Shown here one piece after another: positions 1 through 7,600 of a stretch of 15,857 nucleotides of DNA (position 1 is the stretch's first letter; every line of letters begins with the position of its first letter). The notes beneath the pieces are model-generated. The model was not told the DNA's origin and searched no databases. It was given only the letters and a program-made list of their open reading frames with translations. A program made the position numbers and the translations under genes. The stretch covers positions 1 through 15,857 of the forward strand of contig JAATVP010000006.1 in NCBI GenBank assembly GCA_014523625.1. The letters are read 5' to 3'. This DNA is from Nitrososphaerales archaeon TH5896. GTDB lineage: Archaea > Thermoproteota > Nitrososphaeria > Nitrososphaerales > Nitrososphaeraceae.

Positions 1-423
1 CATATTGTGCTCAATTATGATCTTTTGAGTAGTTTCATTTTCTTCGGTCCTGTAAGGTATGTCGGAAATTCTAGACCAATTTTCCAAGATACTAAGGAAG
101 GAGGAAATCGTAAATTCTCCCCGTAATAGTAAGCCAATATCCACAAAATCCTTCTTTGCGCTCGCTTCCGCTAATTCTGCCAATTGTTGTTCGGTAAACT
201 TTTCAAGAACTCTTGAAATGAATGGTTTTGGTACATAATAGAGTTTGGCTTGAGCTGCATAGAGATGCCAATCTAGGTGTTCGTTAATAATTTGGTTTAC
301 AAGTGTATTAACGCTAATCTGTCTTGTTTCGGCCTCCTTGCACAATTGCTCTAGGTTATCGGAGGGAAGTCTGAAGGTCACACCTTCGGTAGCAGACTTT
401 CGTCTTTTGGCAGCTGTCTTCAT
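1..423 (-). CDS. Ribbon-helix-helix-like protein, partial (C-terminus outside window)
   Basis: An open frame of 141 codons runs from an ATG at 423 to the left edge without a stop, so the C-terminus is missing. An in-frame TAG four codons before the last upstream sense codons excludes a much longer N-terminus. Residues about 13-50 fit a ribbon-helix-helix fold: a basic start (KTAAKRRK), a short strand GVTFRLP, a first helix (DNLEQLCKEAETR) and a second helix (ISVNTLVNQIINEHL). After that comes a region of roughly 90 residues I do not recognise, rich in Glu, Leu and aromatic residues. The family normally binds operators as a dimer, so a DNA-binding regulator is the inferred role. The gene is divergent from the TFB gene at 561 and shares a 137-base intergenic region with it, which holds repeated AATTACA boxes; it could regulate itself or that TFB. 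The function of the C-terminal part is unknown. Confidence 0.7.
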   Translation of the reverse strand, partial: MKTAAKRRKSATEGVTFRLPSDNLEQLCKEAETRQISVNTLVNQIINEHLDWHLYAAQAKLYYVPKPFISRVLEKFTEQQLAELAEASAKKDFVDIGLLLRGEFTISSFLSILENWSRISDIPYRTEENETTQKIIIEHNM

Positions 424-447
424 GAAAGGGTCACCTACCTATCCACT

Positions 448-517
448 CCCGGGACATACATTGTACTTGTTTAATTACACCAGAGTTATTTAACGTATTT
501 GATTCATTAAATTACAC
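448..517. promoter_or_regulatory. Repeated AATTACA boxes and CCCGGGAC octamer upstream of first TFB
   Basis: Two copies of AATTACAC lie at 473-480 and 510-517, between the divergent RHH-like gene and the first TFB gene. A CCCGGGAC octamer lies at 448-455. The same heptamer (as AATTACA or its complement) and the same octamer recur upstream of the second TFB gene near 8625-8674. This suggests a shared operator, but no binding protein can be named from the sequence. Confidence 0.4.
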
Positions 518-529
518 AAAACACACACG

Positions 530-542
530 TTTTTTATAAAAG
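530..542 (+). promoter_or_regulatory. TATA box of the first TFB gene, leaderless geometry
   Basis: TTTTTTATAAAAG is centred about 26 bases before the ATG at 561. In archaea transcription starts about 25 bases downstream of the TATA centre, so the mRNA would begin at or next to the ATG. No Shine-Dalgarno sequence precedes the start, which agrees with a leaderless transcript and supports the choice of this ATG. Confidence 0.65.
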
Positions 543-560
543 ATAAGCTAAATTGTTGCA

Positions 561-1568
561 ATGAATAAGCAATCTATACAACACGGGAAATATATTCTAT
601 ATGAATATCCCGCCACTAATGTTCATGATAGTGAGCGGCAAGGTGCTCTTGAGGTTAATACCAATTCTCGCATATGTCCGTCTTGCAAGAGTGACGGGAC
701 AATTTTCGATGGTTTAACTGGTGAAATAATCTGTACAACCTGCGGTACGGTTGTTTTGGATAAGCAGGAAATGCCAGTAAGTGATATAAACGCGAAAAGT
801 AGATCAGGCATGCCATCATCACTTGTTTTCCCTGACAAGGGTTTGTCAACTGTTATAACCTACTCCAATACTGATGCGAATGGCACTCTCTTAAATCAGG
901 AACAGATTACAACAAGTAACAAGATTAGATACTTGGACAAAATTTGGGGCAATAACAAGAATAACCTGAGAAATTTTAAGAATGCATTTGCGATCATGTC
1001 GACAGTTACCGATAAATTGGGGCTGACCAATCCCGTCATAGAAAGAGCCGCATATTATTATCGAAAAGCATTTGATAGCAAATTAATCAAAGGAAGAGCA
1101 ATAAAAGAAATGGTTGTAGCAAGTATTTATGCCGTATGTAAAGAAATGAATGTCCCAAGAACATTGCAAGAGATATCTTATGCGGCAAACGCGGAGCCAA
1201 TTTTCTCAGGTAGATGCTACAGAGTAATGTCTAGGAAATTAAGGATTAGCCCTACTATAGTCGATGCTACATCGTACATTTCCAAAATATCAACCAATGC
1301 ACAAATTAGTCAACAAACTTATAGAGAAGCAGTAAACATGTTGAGTGTTGCAAAAAAGAATTCCATTTGTCACGGGAAGGATCCTAAGGCAGTAGCTGCT
1401 GCAGTGTTGTATGCGTCTTGTTTAAAAAAGAATGAGGCAAACATTAGCCAATCAAAAATAGCAACAGCTGGAAATATTAGTATAGTGACTCTAAGAAAGA
1501 GACTTGCTGACATTCTAAAAATATTTCCAGAGGCATATTATATGAAAACCCGCAACAGAATGAAATAG
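561..1568 (+). CDS. tfb: Transcription initiation factor B (TFB, archaeal TFIIB homologue)
   Basis: This 335-residue protein is a TFB, which bridges TBP on the TATA box and RNA polymerase and sets the start site. The N-terminal zinc ribbon has all four ligands: C39, C42 (CPSC) and C58, C61 (CTTC). A linker follows with FPDKGLSTVIT at about 90-100, the conserved B-reader/linker region. Two cyclin-like repeats follow, about 136-225 (with PVIERAAYYYRKA and KEMVVASIYAVCKEM) and 235-322 (with DPKAVAAAVLYASC). The last helix-turn-helix, about 296-320, should contact the BRE upstream of TATA. The 38 residues before the zinc ribbon are longer than the roughly ten usual in archaeal TFBs. A second, clearly related TFB lies at 7601-8611 on the other strand. 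Nitrososphaerota carry several TFB paralogues thought to act at different promoter sets; which set this one serves cannot be read here. Confidence 0.95.
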   Translation: MNKQSIQHGKYILYEYPATNVHDSERQGALEVNTNSRICPSCKSDGTIFDGLTGEIICTTCGTVVLDKQEMPVSDINAKSRSGMPSSLVFPDKGLSTVITYSNTDANGTLLNQEQITTSNKIRYLDKIWGNNKNNLRNFKNAFAIMSTVTDKLGLTNPVIERAAYYYRKAFDSKLIKGRAIKEMVVASIYAVCKEMNVPRTLQEISYAANAEPIFSGRCYRVMSRKLRISPTIVDATSYISKISTNAQISQQTYREAVNMLSVAKKNSICHGKDPKAVAAAVLYASCLKKNEANISQSKIATAGNISIVTLRKRLADILKIFPEAYYMKTRNRMK

Positions 1569-1595
1569 GGAGGGCATTCCAAAAGCTCTTCCTAT
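1565..1595 (+). terminator. Stem-loop overlapping the TFB stop codon
   Basis: The RNA ATAGGGAGGGC (1565-1575) can pair with GCTCTTCCTAT (1585-1595) over 11 positions, two of them G-U, with a 9-base loop. It includes the TAG stop codon. No long T run follows, so it may act as a 3'-end stabilising structure rather than a classical terminator. Archaeal termination usually relies on T-rich tracts, so the role is uncertain. Confidence 0.4.
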
Positions 1596-1755
1596 ATGAA
1601 AATGACGACTAGTTTATCCAGTACTTTACGGCAAAACAGGCAGCGAATCAATTTCAAATTGTAGGTTTCGGATCGATGTTACTGAAAATCGGTTTATCTA
1701 TTTTCATATTCTTTCAAAAAGCAATTCTATAAATTTCCAGTCAAATTCAGTGAAT

Positions 1756-1796
1756 CTTTATATGGAAAGCAGCCAATAATCCACACTTGTGGAAGG
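1756..1796 (+). promoter_or_regulatory. TATA box and ribosome binding site of the small Cys-rich gene
   Basis: CTTTATATGG at 1756-1765 would place a transcription start near 1786. GGAAGG at 1791-1796 lies seven bases ahead of the ATG at 1804. Between them is the near-palindrome CCACACTTGTGG (1781-1792). Together they support expression of the 62-residue gene with a short leader. Confidence 0.45.
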
Positions 1797-1803
1797 ATTT
1801 TGA

Positions 1804-1992
1804 ATGAGTGACAACAATGACCTTTGGATAGTTATAGACAAACAGTTAAGAAATTCCGAACTCTTTCGAGAGAGCACTCACCTTCACAGATGTAAGAATT
1901 GTGGGATCGTTTATTCTCATTCTCAATTCAAGCCTAACGGAAAGCTTTGTACTATTAGATCGGATGAGGGGAAATGCCCAGAATGCACTTGA
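1804..1992 (+). CDS. Small Cys-rich, probable zinc-binding protein (62 aa)
   Basis: This 62-residue protein carries CKNC (C30, C33) and CPEC (C58, C61), with an extra Cys at 49 and nearby His residues. Two CxxC knuckles about 25 residues apart are the usual layout of a zinc ribbon or rubredoxin-like knuckle. The N-terminal 29 residues look like an amphipathic helix (LWIVIDKQLRNSELFRE). A TATA-like box and a GGAAGG ribosome binding site support the ATG at 1804. It stands alone, 235 bases after the TFB gene. Such small proteins often act through protein or nucleic-acid binding, but I recognise no family and the function is unknown. The opposite-strand open frame over this interval has no such signature and is taken as a shadow. 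Confidence 0.6.
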   Translation: MSDNNDLWIVIDKQLRNSELFRESTHLHRCKNCGIVYSHSQFKPNGKLCTIRSDEGKCPECT

Positions 1993-2618
1993 TAGCGTTC
2001 GGGGGTGAATTTTCATGATTTGTTCCAAATCGCCCAACAATACTAGCTACCCTTTTTAATTTGAACAAGAAATAATAGAGGTAATACAGGATCGAGTGTC
2101 TTGCGGATTAGTAAGTCAATGTGTGTTCCAAATGTCTTTTGCAGTTTAGCGGGTTGGCTAAATGTGACTTGATTTACGCAGGTACTTTCTGGAGCCGATT
2201 AAGGAAGTCCATTAACCGGTAGTACGCCACGGATTATGAGTTTGTTTTAAAATTTTGGCATGTTCAATGATGTGCAATCCCATTTTCATTTTCCGAGGAC
2301 AGAAAAGATTATCTAATACCTTCTCATAATTAGATTTGCTAATATGGTGGAAGTGGTAGGCCAAGCTACTATGTTTATCTTCACTCTTGACCTACTACCT
2401 CCAATTAGAAGACCAGGTTAGTCGTCCTTTGAAAGTAGCGCAAAGCCGCCAATTTCTAATTTCTGAAATTTAGAGGACTGATGATGACTTATCAGGCTAC
2501 AGAAGCTAGTTTCATTCTGGATGGAGATAAATTGTTGTAATTTCTACGGTTCAGTCATGTTCATACAATGAAATAATTGTAGTCATAGAAAACATTCAAT
2601 AGCAAAAGCTTGTCAGCA
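1993..2618. other. 626-base region without a recognisable gene
   Basis: No convincing coding sequence or tRNA is visible between the small Cys-rich gene and the 3' end of the Ku gene. The clearest structure is an imperfect inverted repeat at 2349-2402. A short TTTAGC/GCTAAA hairpin lies at 2145-2162. The region could hold a non-coding RNA or decayed sequence. Confidence 0.4.
2349..2402. repeat. Imperfect 17-base inverted repeat with 20-base loop
   Basis: The left arm GGAAGTGGTAGGCCAAG (2349-2365) matches the complement of the right arm CTTGACCTACTACCTCC (2386-2402) at 14 of 17 positions. In RNA from the minus strand two of the three mismatches become G-U pairs. The stem would be strong, and no T run follows on either strand. 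It may be the core of a structured RNA or a remnant of a small inverted-repeat element. Confidence 0.5.
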
Positions 2619-3485
2619 TCACTCGCTTTCCTTTGTATTCTTGGATGCTGTAGGCCTTGCTAAACTTGCCTTCAATGCTGCAATCAAATCCTGAGTTTGC
2701 CTAGGGTTCTTCACTGCCTGTCTTACTACTTGTACTTCACCTTTCGCTTTGGACTTTACTAGGTCTTTCAATTCTTCTACGTATTCATCGTGGTAACGTG
2801 ATATATCAAAGGTTTTGCTTGTTAAATTTTCGACCAACAATTTGCCCATTGACATTTCATTTTTGTCGATTTCAGGAACCTTTGCTTCAGAAATCTCTTT
2901 AATGTCTTCTACAGGCTTTATTTCATCCATATAATGTAAGGTGTGCATAATAAAACCCCTTTGGTACGCTCTTATTGCAATTAGATGTTCTTTCTCACCT
3001 TCTTTTAGTACTAATTTTCCAATCGCGATTTTCTTTGTATCATGTAATACCTTCACCAGTAAAGAATATGCCTTATCTTGAATGGTTGTGGTTGAAGAAG
3101 AAGATTCTTTCCCTTTCTTTCTCTTCTTATCTATCGAATCAGGAGCGATGTAATAGCTTTTTTCTACAAATAACGGATCAAGCTCTTGTTCATCGATAAA
3201 TTCCTTGATATTTATGGTCCTCGTACTTTCCACAGCGATTTTTTCTAGATCTTTCTTCTCAATTACTACATATTGATCCTTGGCGATTTCGTACCCTTTT
3301 CTTATTTCCGAGTATGGCACCTCCCTTTCCTCTAATGGGCACCATTTCTTGTACTGTATTCTGTGTCCTTTGCTATCCAGCTGATTAAATGAAATATCCT
3401 TTGAGGTATCAATTGCTGTATAAAGTTTGACAGGAATATTTACTAGCCCAAACGATATATTGCCTTTCCACATGCTGGCGGCCAT
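2619..3485 (-). CDS. ku: Bacterial-type DNA end-binding protein Ku
   Basis: This 288-residue protein is a prokaryotic Ku. A Ku homodimer forms a ring on broken DNA ends and recruits a ligase for non-homologous end joining. The N-terminus (MWKGNISFGLVNIPVKLYTAI) is the family signature, followed by the FNQLDSKGHRIQYKKWCPLEEREVPYSEIRKGYE segment. The middle holds the YLVKVLHD-like bridge region (about 140-190, with KIAIGKLVL and AYQRGFIMHTLHYMDE) and the end has DLIAALKASLA, as in bacterial Ku. Length is normal for the family. The last 15 or so residues are polar and slightly basic. The start at 3485 (MAASMWKG) has a possible alternative at the Met four residues on. The gene stands alone, divergent from the oxidase gene; no LigD-type ligase, polymerase or nuclease lies in the window. 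In archaea Ku is patchy, which suggests acquisition from bacteria. Confidence 0.93.
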   Translation of the reverse strand: MAASMWKGNISFGLVNIPVKLYTAIDTSKDISFNQLDSKGHRIQYKKWCPLEEREVPYSEIRKGYEIAKDQYVVIEKKDLEKIAVESTRTINIKEFIDEQELDPLFVEKSYYIAPDSIDKKRKKGKESSSSTTTIQDKAYSLLVKVLHDTKKIAIGKLVLKEGEKEHLIAIRAYQRGFIMHTLHYMDEIKPVEDIKEISEAKVPEIDKNEMSMGKLLVENLTSKTFDISRYHDEYVEELKDLVKSKAKGEVQVVRQAVKNPRQTQDLIAALKASLARPTASKNTKESE

Positions 3486-3837
3486 TGAAATTCAACATAA
3501 GTAGTGCCATAAATCTAATAAATAGCTATATGTCAGCTCTACAGCATTGTCAGGAACGGAGCGAGGATAGCCTATTTTATTTTTACAACGCTGGTTCTCA
3601 GGATCCCTTATTTCCTTGTCCGACTGCAGTTGTAGGTGCTGTAATGATAACAGATTTTTTTGATATAAAGGTGTAAATAATATTTTGCTCAACATGAAAG
3701 AGAGAGTACATGGTAAGGATACAAACTTTCTGGATGTATGAAATCCTCTACGCCAAAGACATTCAATTGGCCTCTAGATTTGCTTCAGCGAATTCAAGTA
3801 ATTCGAAGAAATTTTATTGCAGGTAGGGCTGATTGGT
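3486..3837. other. Intergenic region between divergent Ku and oxidase genes
   Basis: About 350 bases separate the Ku and oxidase starts. Two overlapping open frames here begin at non-ATG or unsupported starts and resemble no family, so I leave them out. For Ku, AT-rich candidates lie at 3511-3525 on the minus strand. For the oxidase, AAATTTTATTG at 3809-3819 is centred about 25 bases ahead of the ATG at 3838, which suggests a leaderless transcript. Confidence 0.4.
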
Positions 3838-5605
3838 ATGAGCGAATATGAGAATTTAAGGACTGCTGACATTGTTGCTGAGGCACTAATTGATTGGGAC
3901 GTAGATACTATCTTTGGTTTACCAGGCGATGGGATCAATGGTTTTATGGAATCTCTAAGGCTACGACAAAGCAAGGTCAGGTTCGTTTTGGTACGACATG
4001 AGGAATCAGCAGCTTTCATGGCTTGTGCATACGCGAAGTACACGAGAAGACTTGGTGTGTGCGTTGCTACTTCAGGTCCAGGCGCTATACATCTTATGAA
4101 TGGGTTGTATGATGCCAAAGCCGATAGTACACCTGTACTGGCTATCACGGGAAGTACCTACTCCGATCTGATGGGATCGGGATACCAGCAAGATGTAAAC
4201 TTATTACAGCTTTTTTTTGACGTAGCAGTTTACAACAACATGATTCTCCAGAGCATGCAGAAATGGCTGTGGACATAGCATGTAGAACTGCACTTGGTCG
4301 TCGAGGAGTTAGCCATCTGACAATTCCGATTGATGTTCAGGATTCCGATCGATATTCCAGACATAAAGTCCCGGTCACACATCCGATGTTATTACATCTA
4401 ATATTATCCCTGATAAGGCCTTAATAGACAAGGCGGCAAATATCCTAAATGCAGGGGATAAGATTGTAGTTATAGTTGGGCAGGGGGCCCTAGGGGCCAC
4501 AGATCAAGTGACTTCCGTTTGTGTGCGTTTAGCCGCGCCCGTTGTAAAAGCGCTCTTAGGCAAAGCAGTGATTCCTGACGAATATCCGTACAGTCTAGGG
4601 GGGCTTGGTCTACTGGGAACTGGGCCTGCAAGTGAAGCAATGAGTGAAGCAGATACTTTACTGATGATCGGAACATCCTTTCCGTATATTGATTATCTTC
4701 CTAAACCAGGACAAGCAAGAGGCATTCAAATTGACATCTTGCCAGAAAAAATTGGAGCTAGGTATCCAGTGGAAGTGGGATTAGTGGGTGATTCTAGACT
4801 TACGTTAATCGCACTTCTCCCGCTGCTGCATAGAAAGAATGAATCTAATTTTCTTGATTCGAAACAGCGGGCCATGCGAAAATGGAGAAGCCTGCTTGAA
4901 GAACAGGGTTCTCGAAAAGATAGGCCGATCAAGCCCCAGTATGTCGCTACCATACTATCAAATGAATTAGATGATGATGCAATAATTTCGGTAGATAGTG
5001 GAACTATTACTAGTTGGGCAGCTCGCTATATCAATATTAAAAGAGGAATGCTCTTTTCACTATCTGGTACTTTGGCAAGTATGGGATGCGGCCTACCATA
5101 CGCCATCGCAGCCCAGATCGCTTTTCCGAAGAGACAATCTATTGCATTTGTAGGAGATGGCGGTTTCACGATGTTAATGGGAGAATTTGCCACAGCAGTT
5201 CAATACAATCTTCCGATCAAAGTGATAGTAATCAAGAATAACGTATTGGGAATGATCCGTTGGGAGCAGATGGCCTTTCTAGGAAACCCTGAATTTGGCG
5301 TGGAATTTACACCCATAGATTACGCAAAATTCGCTGAGGCGTGTGGAGGGAAGGGTTATACTATAATGGAGCCTAATGAGGTCAAGCCAATTCTGAATGA
5401 AGCGATGAACGAGAAGAAACCAACCATAGTAGAGGTATATGTAGATCCGTTCGACCCGCCAATGCCACCACAAGTAGAATTAGAGTTTGTCAAAAAAATG
5501 GCCGAATCATTTGCAAAAGGACAGCCATACGCAAAGAGAATTGGCTTAACATTATACAGAAACCAGATTCATGAGAGATTACGAGACCTTCACCATCATA
5601 GTTAA
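3838..5605 (+). pseudogene. Pyruvate-oxidase-like thiamine diphosphate enzyme, broken by two frameshifts
   Basis: Three consecutive frames together encode one protein of the pyruvate oxidase/acetolactate synthase family, which decarboxylates 2-oxo acids with thiamine diphosphate. The first frame (3838-4278) has the Pyr domain: GLPGDGINGF, then RHEESAAF with the likely catalytic Glu near residue 55, then TSGPGAIHLMNGLYDA. At 4246-4250 one base appears missing; the next frame continues EHAEMAVDIACRTALGRRG to about 4384. Around 4383-4385 a second base is missing; the third frame continues DVITSNIIPDKALIDKAAN to the stop at 5605. The third part holds the central domain and the C-terminal cofactor site (GDGGFTMLMGE through IKNN, bases about 5153-5244). 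Restoring two bases gives exactly 589 residues, a normal family length. I prefer the ATG at 3838 over a TTG at 3817. It is either a recent pseudogene or two assembly errors; internal GTG at 4508 is not a real start. Confidence 0.85.
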
Positions 5606-5880
5606 AAAGTACAGTGGAGGCAACCAGATCAAGTACATAAAACCACTAATCCCATCAAGGTGGTCTTTTGCTCTTTCTGTTGAACCTTTACTGTATCGTA
5701 CTATTTTAAATAATTATTACCAAATAGTGTATACACTTGAGCAAAATATTGTTTTCGGTTCAGATGGAATCAATAATAAGAACATTCTTCATGCTGTCCT
5801 ATCACCACTATGTGGCATTTTTGGTTTGGTAATGATATGGTTTCGCTCTAGCCATCTAGCATGGCAATTATAAGTCCTAG

Positions 5881-6147
5881 TCAGAATGGTACTTCTCTAT
5901 TGATAGAGATCAGTTCATTCATTCTACCATGTATTTCCAGATAACGTTTTCCTTTTTCCGTAGTACGATAGGTCTGAGCTCCGACTTCATATTCCAATAG
6001 CTCACTTTCCCCCAGATCGGTTAAGTATTCTTCGAGTTTGTTATATGATAAGTACGCTCTATACATGATCTTTGTCTTGGTAACTCTACCATGGCTTGCA
6101 ATATCAAGGATCATCGCATTTATTTCCGCTCTATCCCTATTTTTCAT
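5881..6147 (-). CDS. Small winged-helix transcription regulator
   Basis: The product is 88 residues from the ATG at 6147, starting MKNRDRAEINAMILDIA. A GTG at 6177 would add ten residues, but the MKNRDR start is what I would expect for this protein type. The order is helix, helix-turn-helix (VTKTKIMYRAYLSYNKLEEYLTDL), then a beta wing (LLEYEVGAQTYRTTEKGKRYLEI). This is the compact winged-helix fold very common among thaumarchaeal regulators, which bind DNA without a separate ligand domain. CTTAAAATTTACC at about 6187-6199 on the minus strand is a plausible TATA box, giving a leader of roughly 18 bases. The targets are unknown. It lies convergent with the broken oxidase gene and may or may not relate to it. 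Confidence 0.8.
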   Translation of the reverse strand: MKNRDRAEINAMILDIASHGRVTKTKIMYRAYLSYNKLEEYLTDLGESELLEYEVGAQTYRTTEKGKRYLEIHGRMNELISINREVPF

Positions 6148-6455
6148 TTTTATATGTCTAGTATTAGAAATAGACACAAGTATTTAGGTAAATTTTAAGT
6201 AACTACTTGGAAATAAATCTGCTTTTAATGGTATATTTATTGAGGATAGATAATCTATAGAAGAATCCTCTTTTCGCCTAACGAGAATTGGCAGGATTCG
6301 TGCTCAGCGAACCCCCTCAGTAAGCCTATTGTCCGATCATAATTTCGAAAATTACTTGTTATGCATGAATAGTGCAAGAAATTTCTATAGCCCATTTCTC
6401 ATCTTTTCGCAAATAGCAATATTTGGCGAGTACGACAGATGTTGAAAAAACTTTG
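6148..6455. other. 308-base intergenic region
   Basis: This stretch holds the likely promoter of the winged-helix gene at its left end. It also has a 7-base inverted repeat, GAATCCT (6263-6269) and AGGATTC (6293-6299), with a 23-base spacer. I see no gene or RNA gene in it. Confidence 0.35.
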
Positions 6456-7250
6456 TCAAGTTTCTGACCACAACTTTCTCAGCACTTCTGCGGATGCCTT
6501 TGCCTCCGCATTATTCGTAAAGACTTCCAAAGTAATGGTTCTAGCATAGTTTATCGATCTCAATTCTCTGACTACTAACTCATGATCTATAAGTCCACGC
6601 CCTATGGGGAGGTGTTCATCCCTTATTCCATTATTGTCGTGCCAATGAATGTGGGCAATTCTATCTCTAAACGAATGAATGTATTCTATTATTCCCTGCA
6701 TGCCTGCGGAAGTAAATGCATGAGGTACATCTAGATGAACAAGCAATCCGTCCACATTATCGACTATGTATTTAAATTCTTCAAGCTTATGTACTCCTTT
6801 AGAAAGAGGAACATTTTCTAACATTGTCTGAATGCCATAAGAATTTGCATATCTGACAATTTCGCGAAGGCTTTTGATCCAATTGTCCAAAAGCCTCCGT
6901 CTTTTTTCACCTTTAAACATTCCTCCGTTAATATTACTATGAAAGTTAACAAGGCTTATTCCAACTTGCTTAGATGCTTTTATGTTTCTCATTGCCTCAA
7001 GAATCCATGCTTGTCTAATATACTCATAATCCGATCCTAAGTCCGCCCACGGCACAGTATGACCAATTGGTTTTAATCCAAATTTTTGGAGTAGTCTTGT
7101 TATTCCTTGCCGTTTATCGATTAATACCTGAGGACTCCCTTCTGGCCCTTCGATGGCAATTTCTACATATTCGAAACCTAGCCGATGAATATTTTTAATT
7201 TCACTTAATAATTCATTGGAAGGATTTGTGAGCAAACCAAAATGTGGCAT
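6456..7250 (-). CDS. Sugar phosphate isomerase/epimerase-like TIM-barrel protein
   Basis: This 264-residue protein belongs to the xylose isomerase-like TIM-barrel superfamily (the AP endonuclease family 2 fold), whose members isomerise or epimerise sugars or cyclitols, or cleave DNA at abasic sites, using divalent metals. Candidate metal and active-site residues appear in order: H64 (GHT), H104 (NFHS), E145 (MLENVP), D174 and H177 (HLDVPH), the cluster H200, H202, H204 and D205 (AHIHWHDNNG), H213 and E242 (TLEVF). The strand-plus-helix pattern covers the whole length, as is usual for the family. The ATG at 7250 is the natural start (MPHFGLLTNPSNELL). It sits alone on the minus strand between a winged-helix gene and the second TFB gene. 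The sequence does not fix the substrate; a sugar phosphate isomerase role is more likely than DNA repair. Confidence 0.8.
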   Translation of the reverse strand: MPHFGLLTNPSNELLSEIKNIHRLGFEYVEIAIEGPEGSPQVLIDKRQGITRLLQKFGLKPIGHTVPWADLGSDYEYIRQAWILEAMRNIKASKQVGISLVNFHSNINGGMFKGEKRRRLLDNWIKSLREIVRYANSYGIQTMLENVPLSKGVHKLEEFKYIVDNVDGLLVHLDVPHAFTSAGMQGIIEYIHSFRDRIAHIHWHDNNGIRDEHLPIGRGLIDHELVVRELRSINYARTITLEVFTNNAEAKASAEVLRKLWSET

Positions 7251-7600
7251 ATCTTCTGATTTTGGTTCTTGAGGCAGTTAATAGTGTTGTGACACATCGC
7301 CACTAGAATAACAAGTTATTCGAGGCAAAATGATTTTTTAACTGCTTTTCGCACTGCATTCTTCTGCATCAGACTCGGAGATGAATTAGAAAATATGGTT
7401 GCCAGTAACAATAGGAACCGGCTAGGAAATCAAGTAACATTCGATTGGTTTGGATCTCGTTCGGCCAACACCTAGCAAGTGGAGATACCGCTAGAAAAGC
7501 TAGATACTAGATCGAACTGAATAACAACGGTCTTGTCCCCTTTGTAATAACCCTGCATTCGATTAAATCTGAACCACGTCTTGACTTTTAGCCGCTACAT
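7251..7600. other. 350-base intergenic region between TIM-barrel gene and second TFB
   Basis: Both flanking genes are on the minus strand, so this region holds the 3' end of the TFB transcript and the promoter of the TIM-barrel gene. The only promoter candidate I see is a weak CTATTAAC near 7280-7288 on the minus strand. No gene, tRNA or strong repeat is visible. Confidence 0.35.

Noticed and set aside
2462..2490. CTGA followed by ATGATGA, resembling D' and C boxes of a C/D RNA
   Set aside because: No properly spaced second box pair or terminal stem was found, so the match is probably chance.
3485..3695. Two overlapping open frames of 63 and 67 codons on opposite strands between Ku and the oxidase
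   Set aside because: One begins at a TTG overlapping the Ku start, neither has a motif or translation signal, and both lie where the divergent promoters must be.
4211..4218. Run of eight T in the oxidase gene as a slippage site that could repair the frameshift
   Set aside because: Adding or removing one T leads to a stop codon within a few codons (TGA or TAG), so slippage here cannot restore the frame.
5571..5873. 100-residue plus-strand open frame with a hydrophobic C-terminus
   Set aside because: It overlaps the end of the oxidase gene out of frame, has no ribosome binding site or TATA box, and resembles no family.
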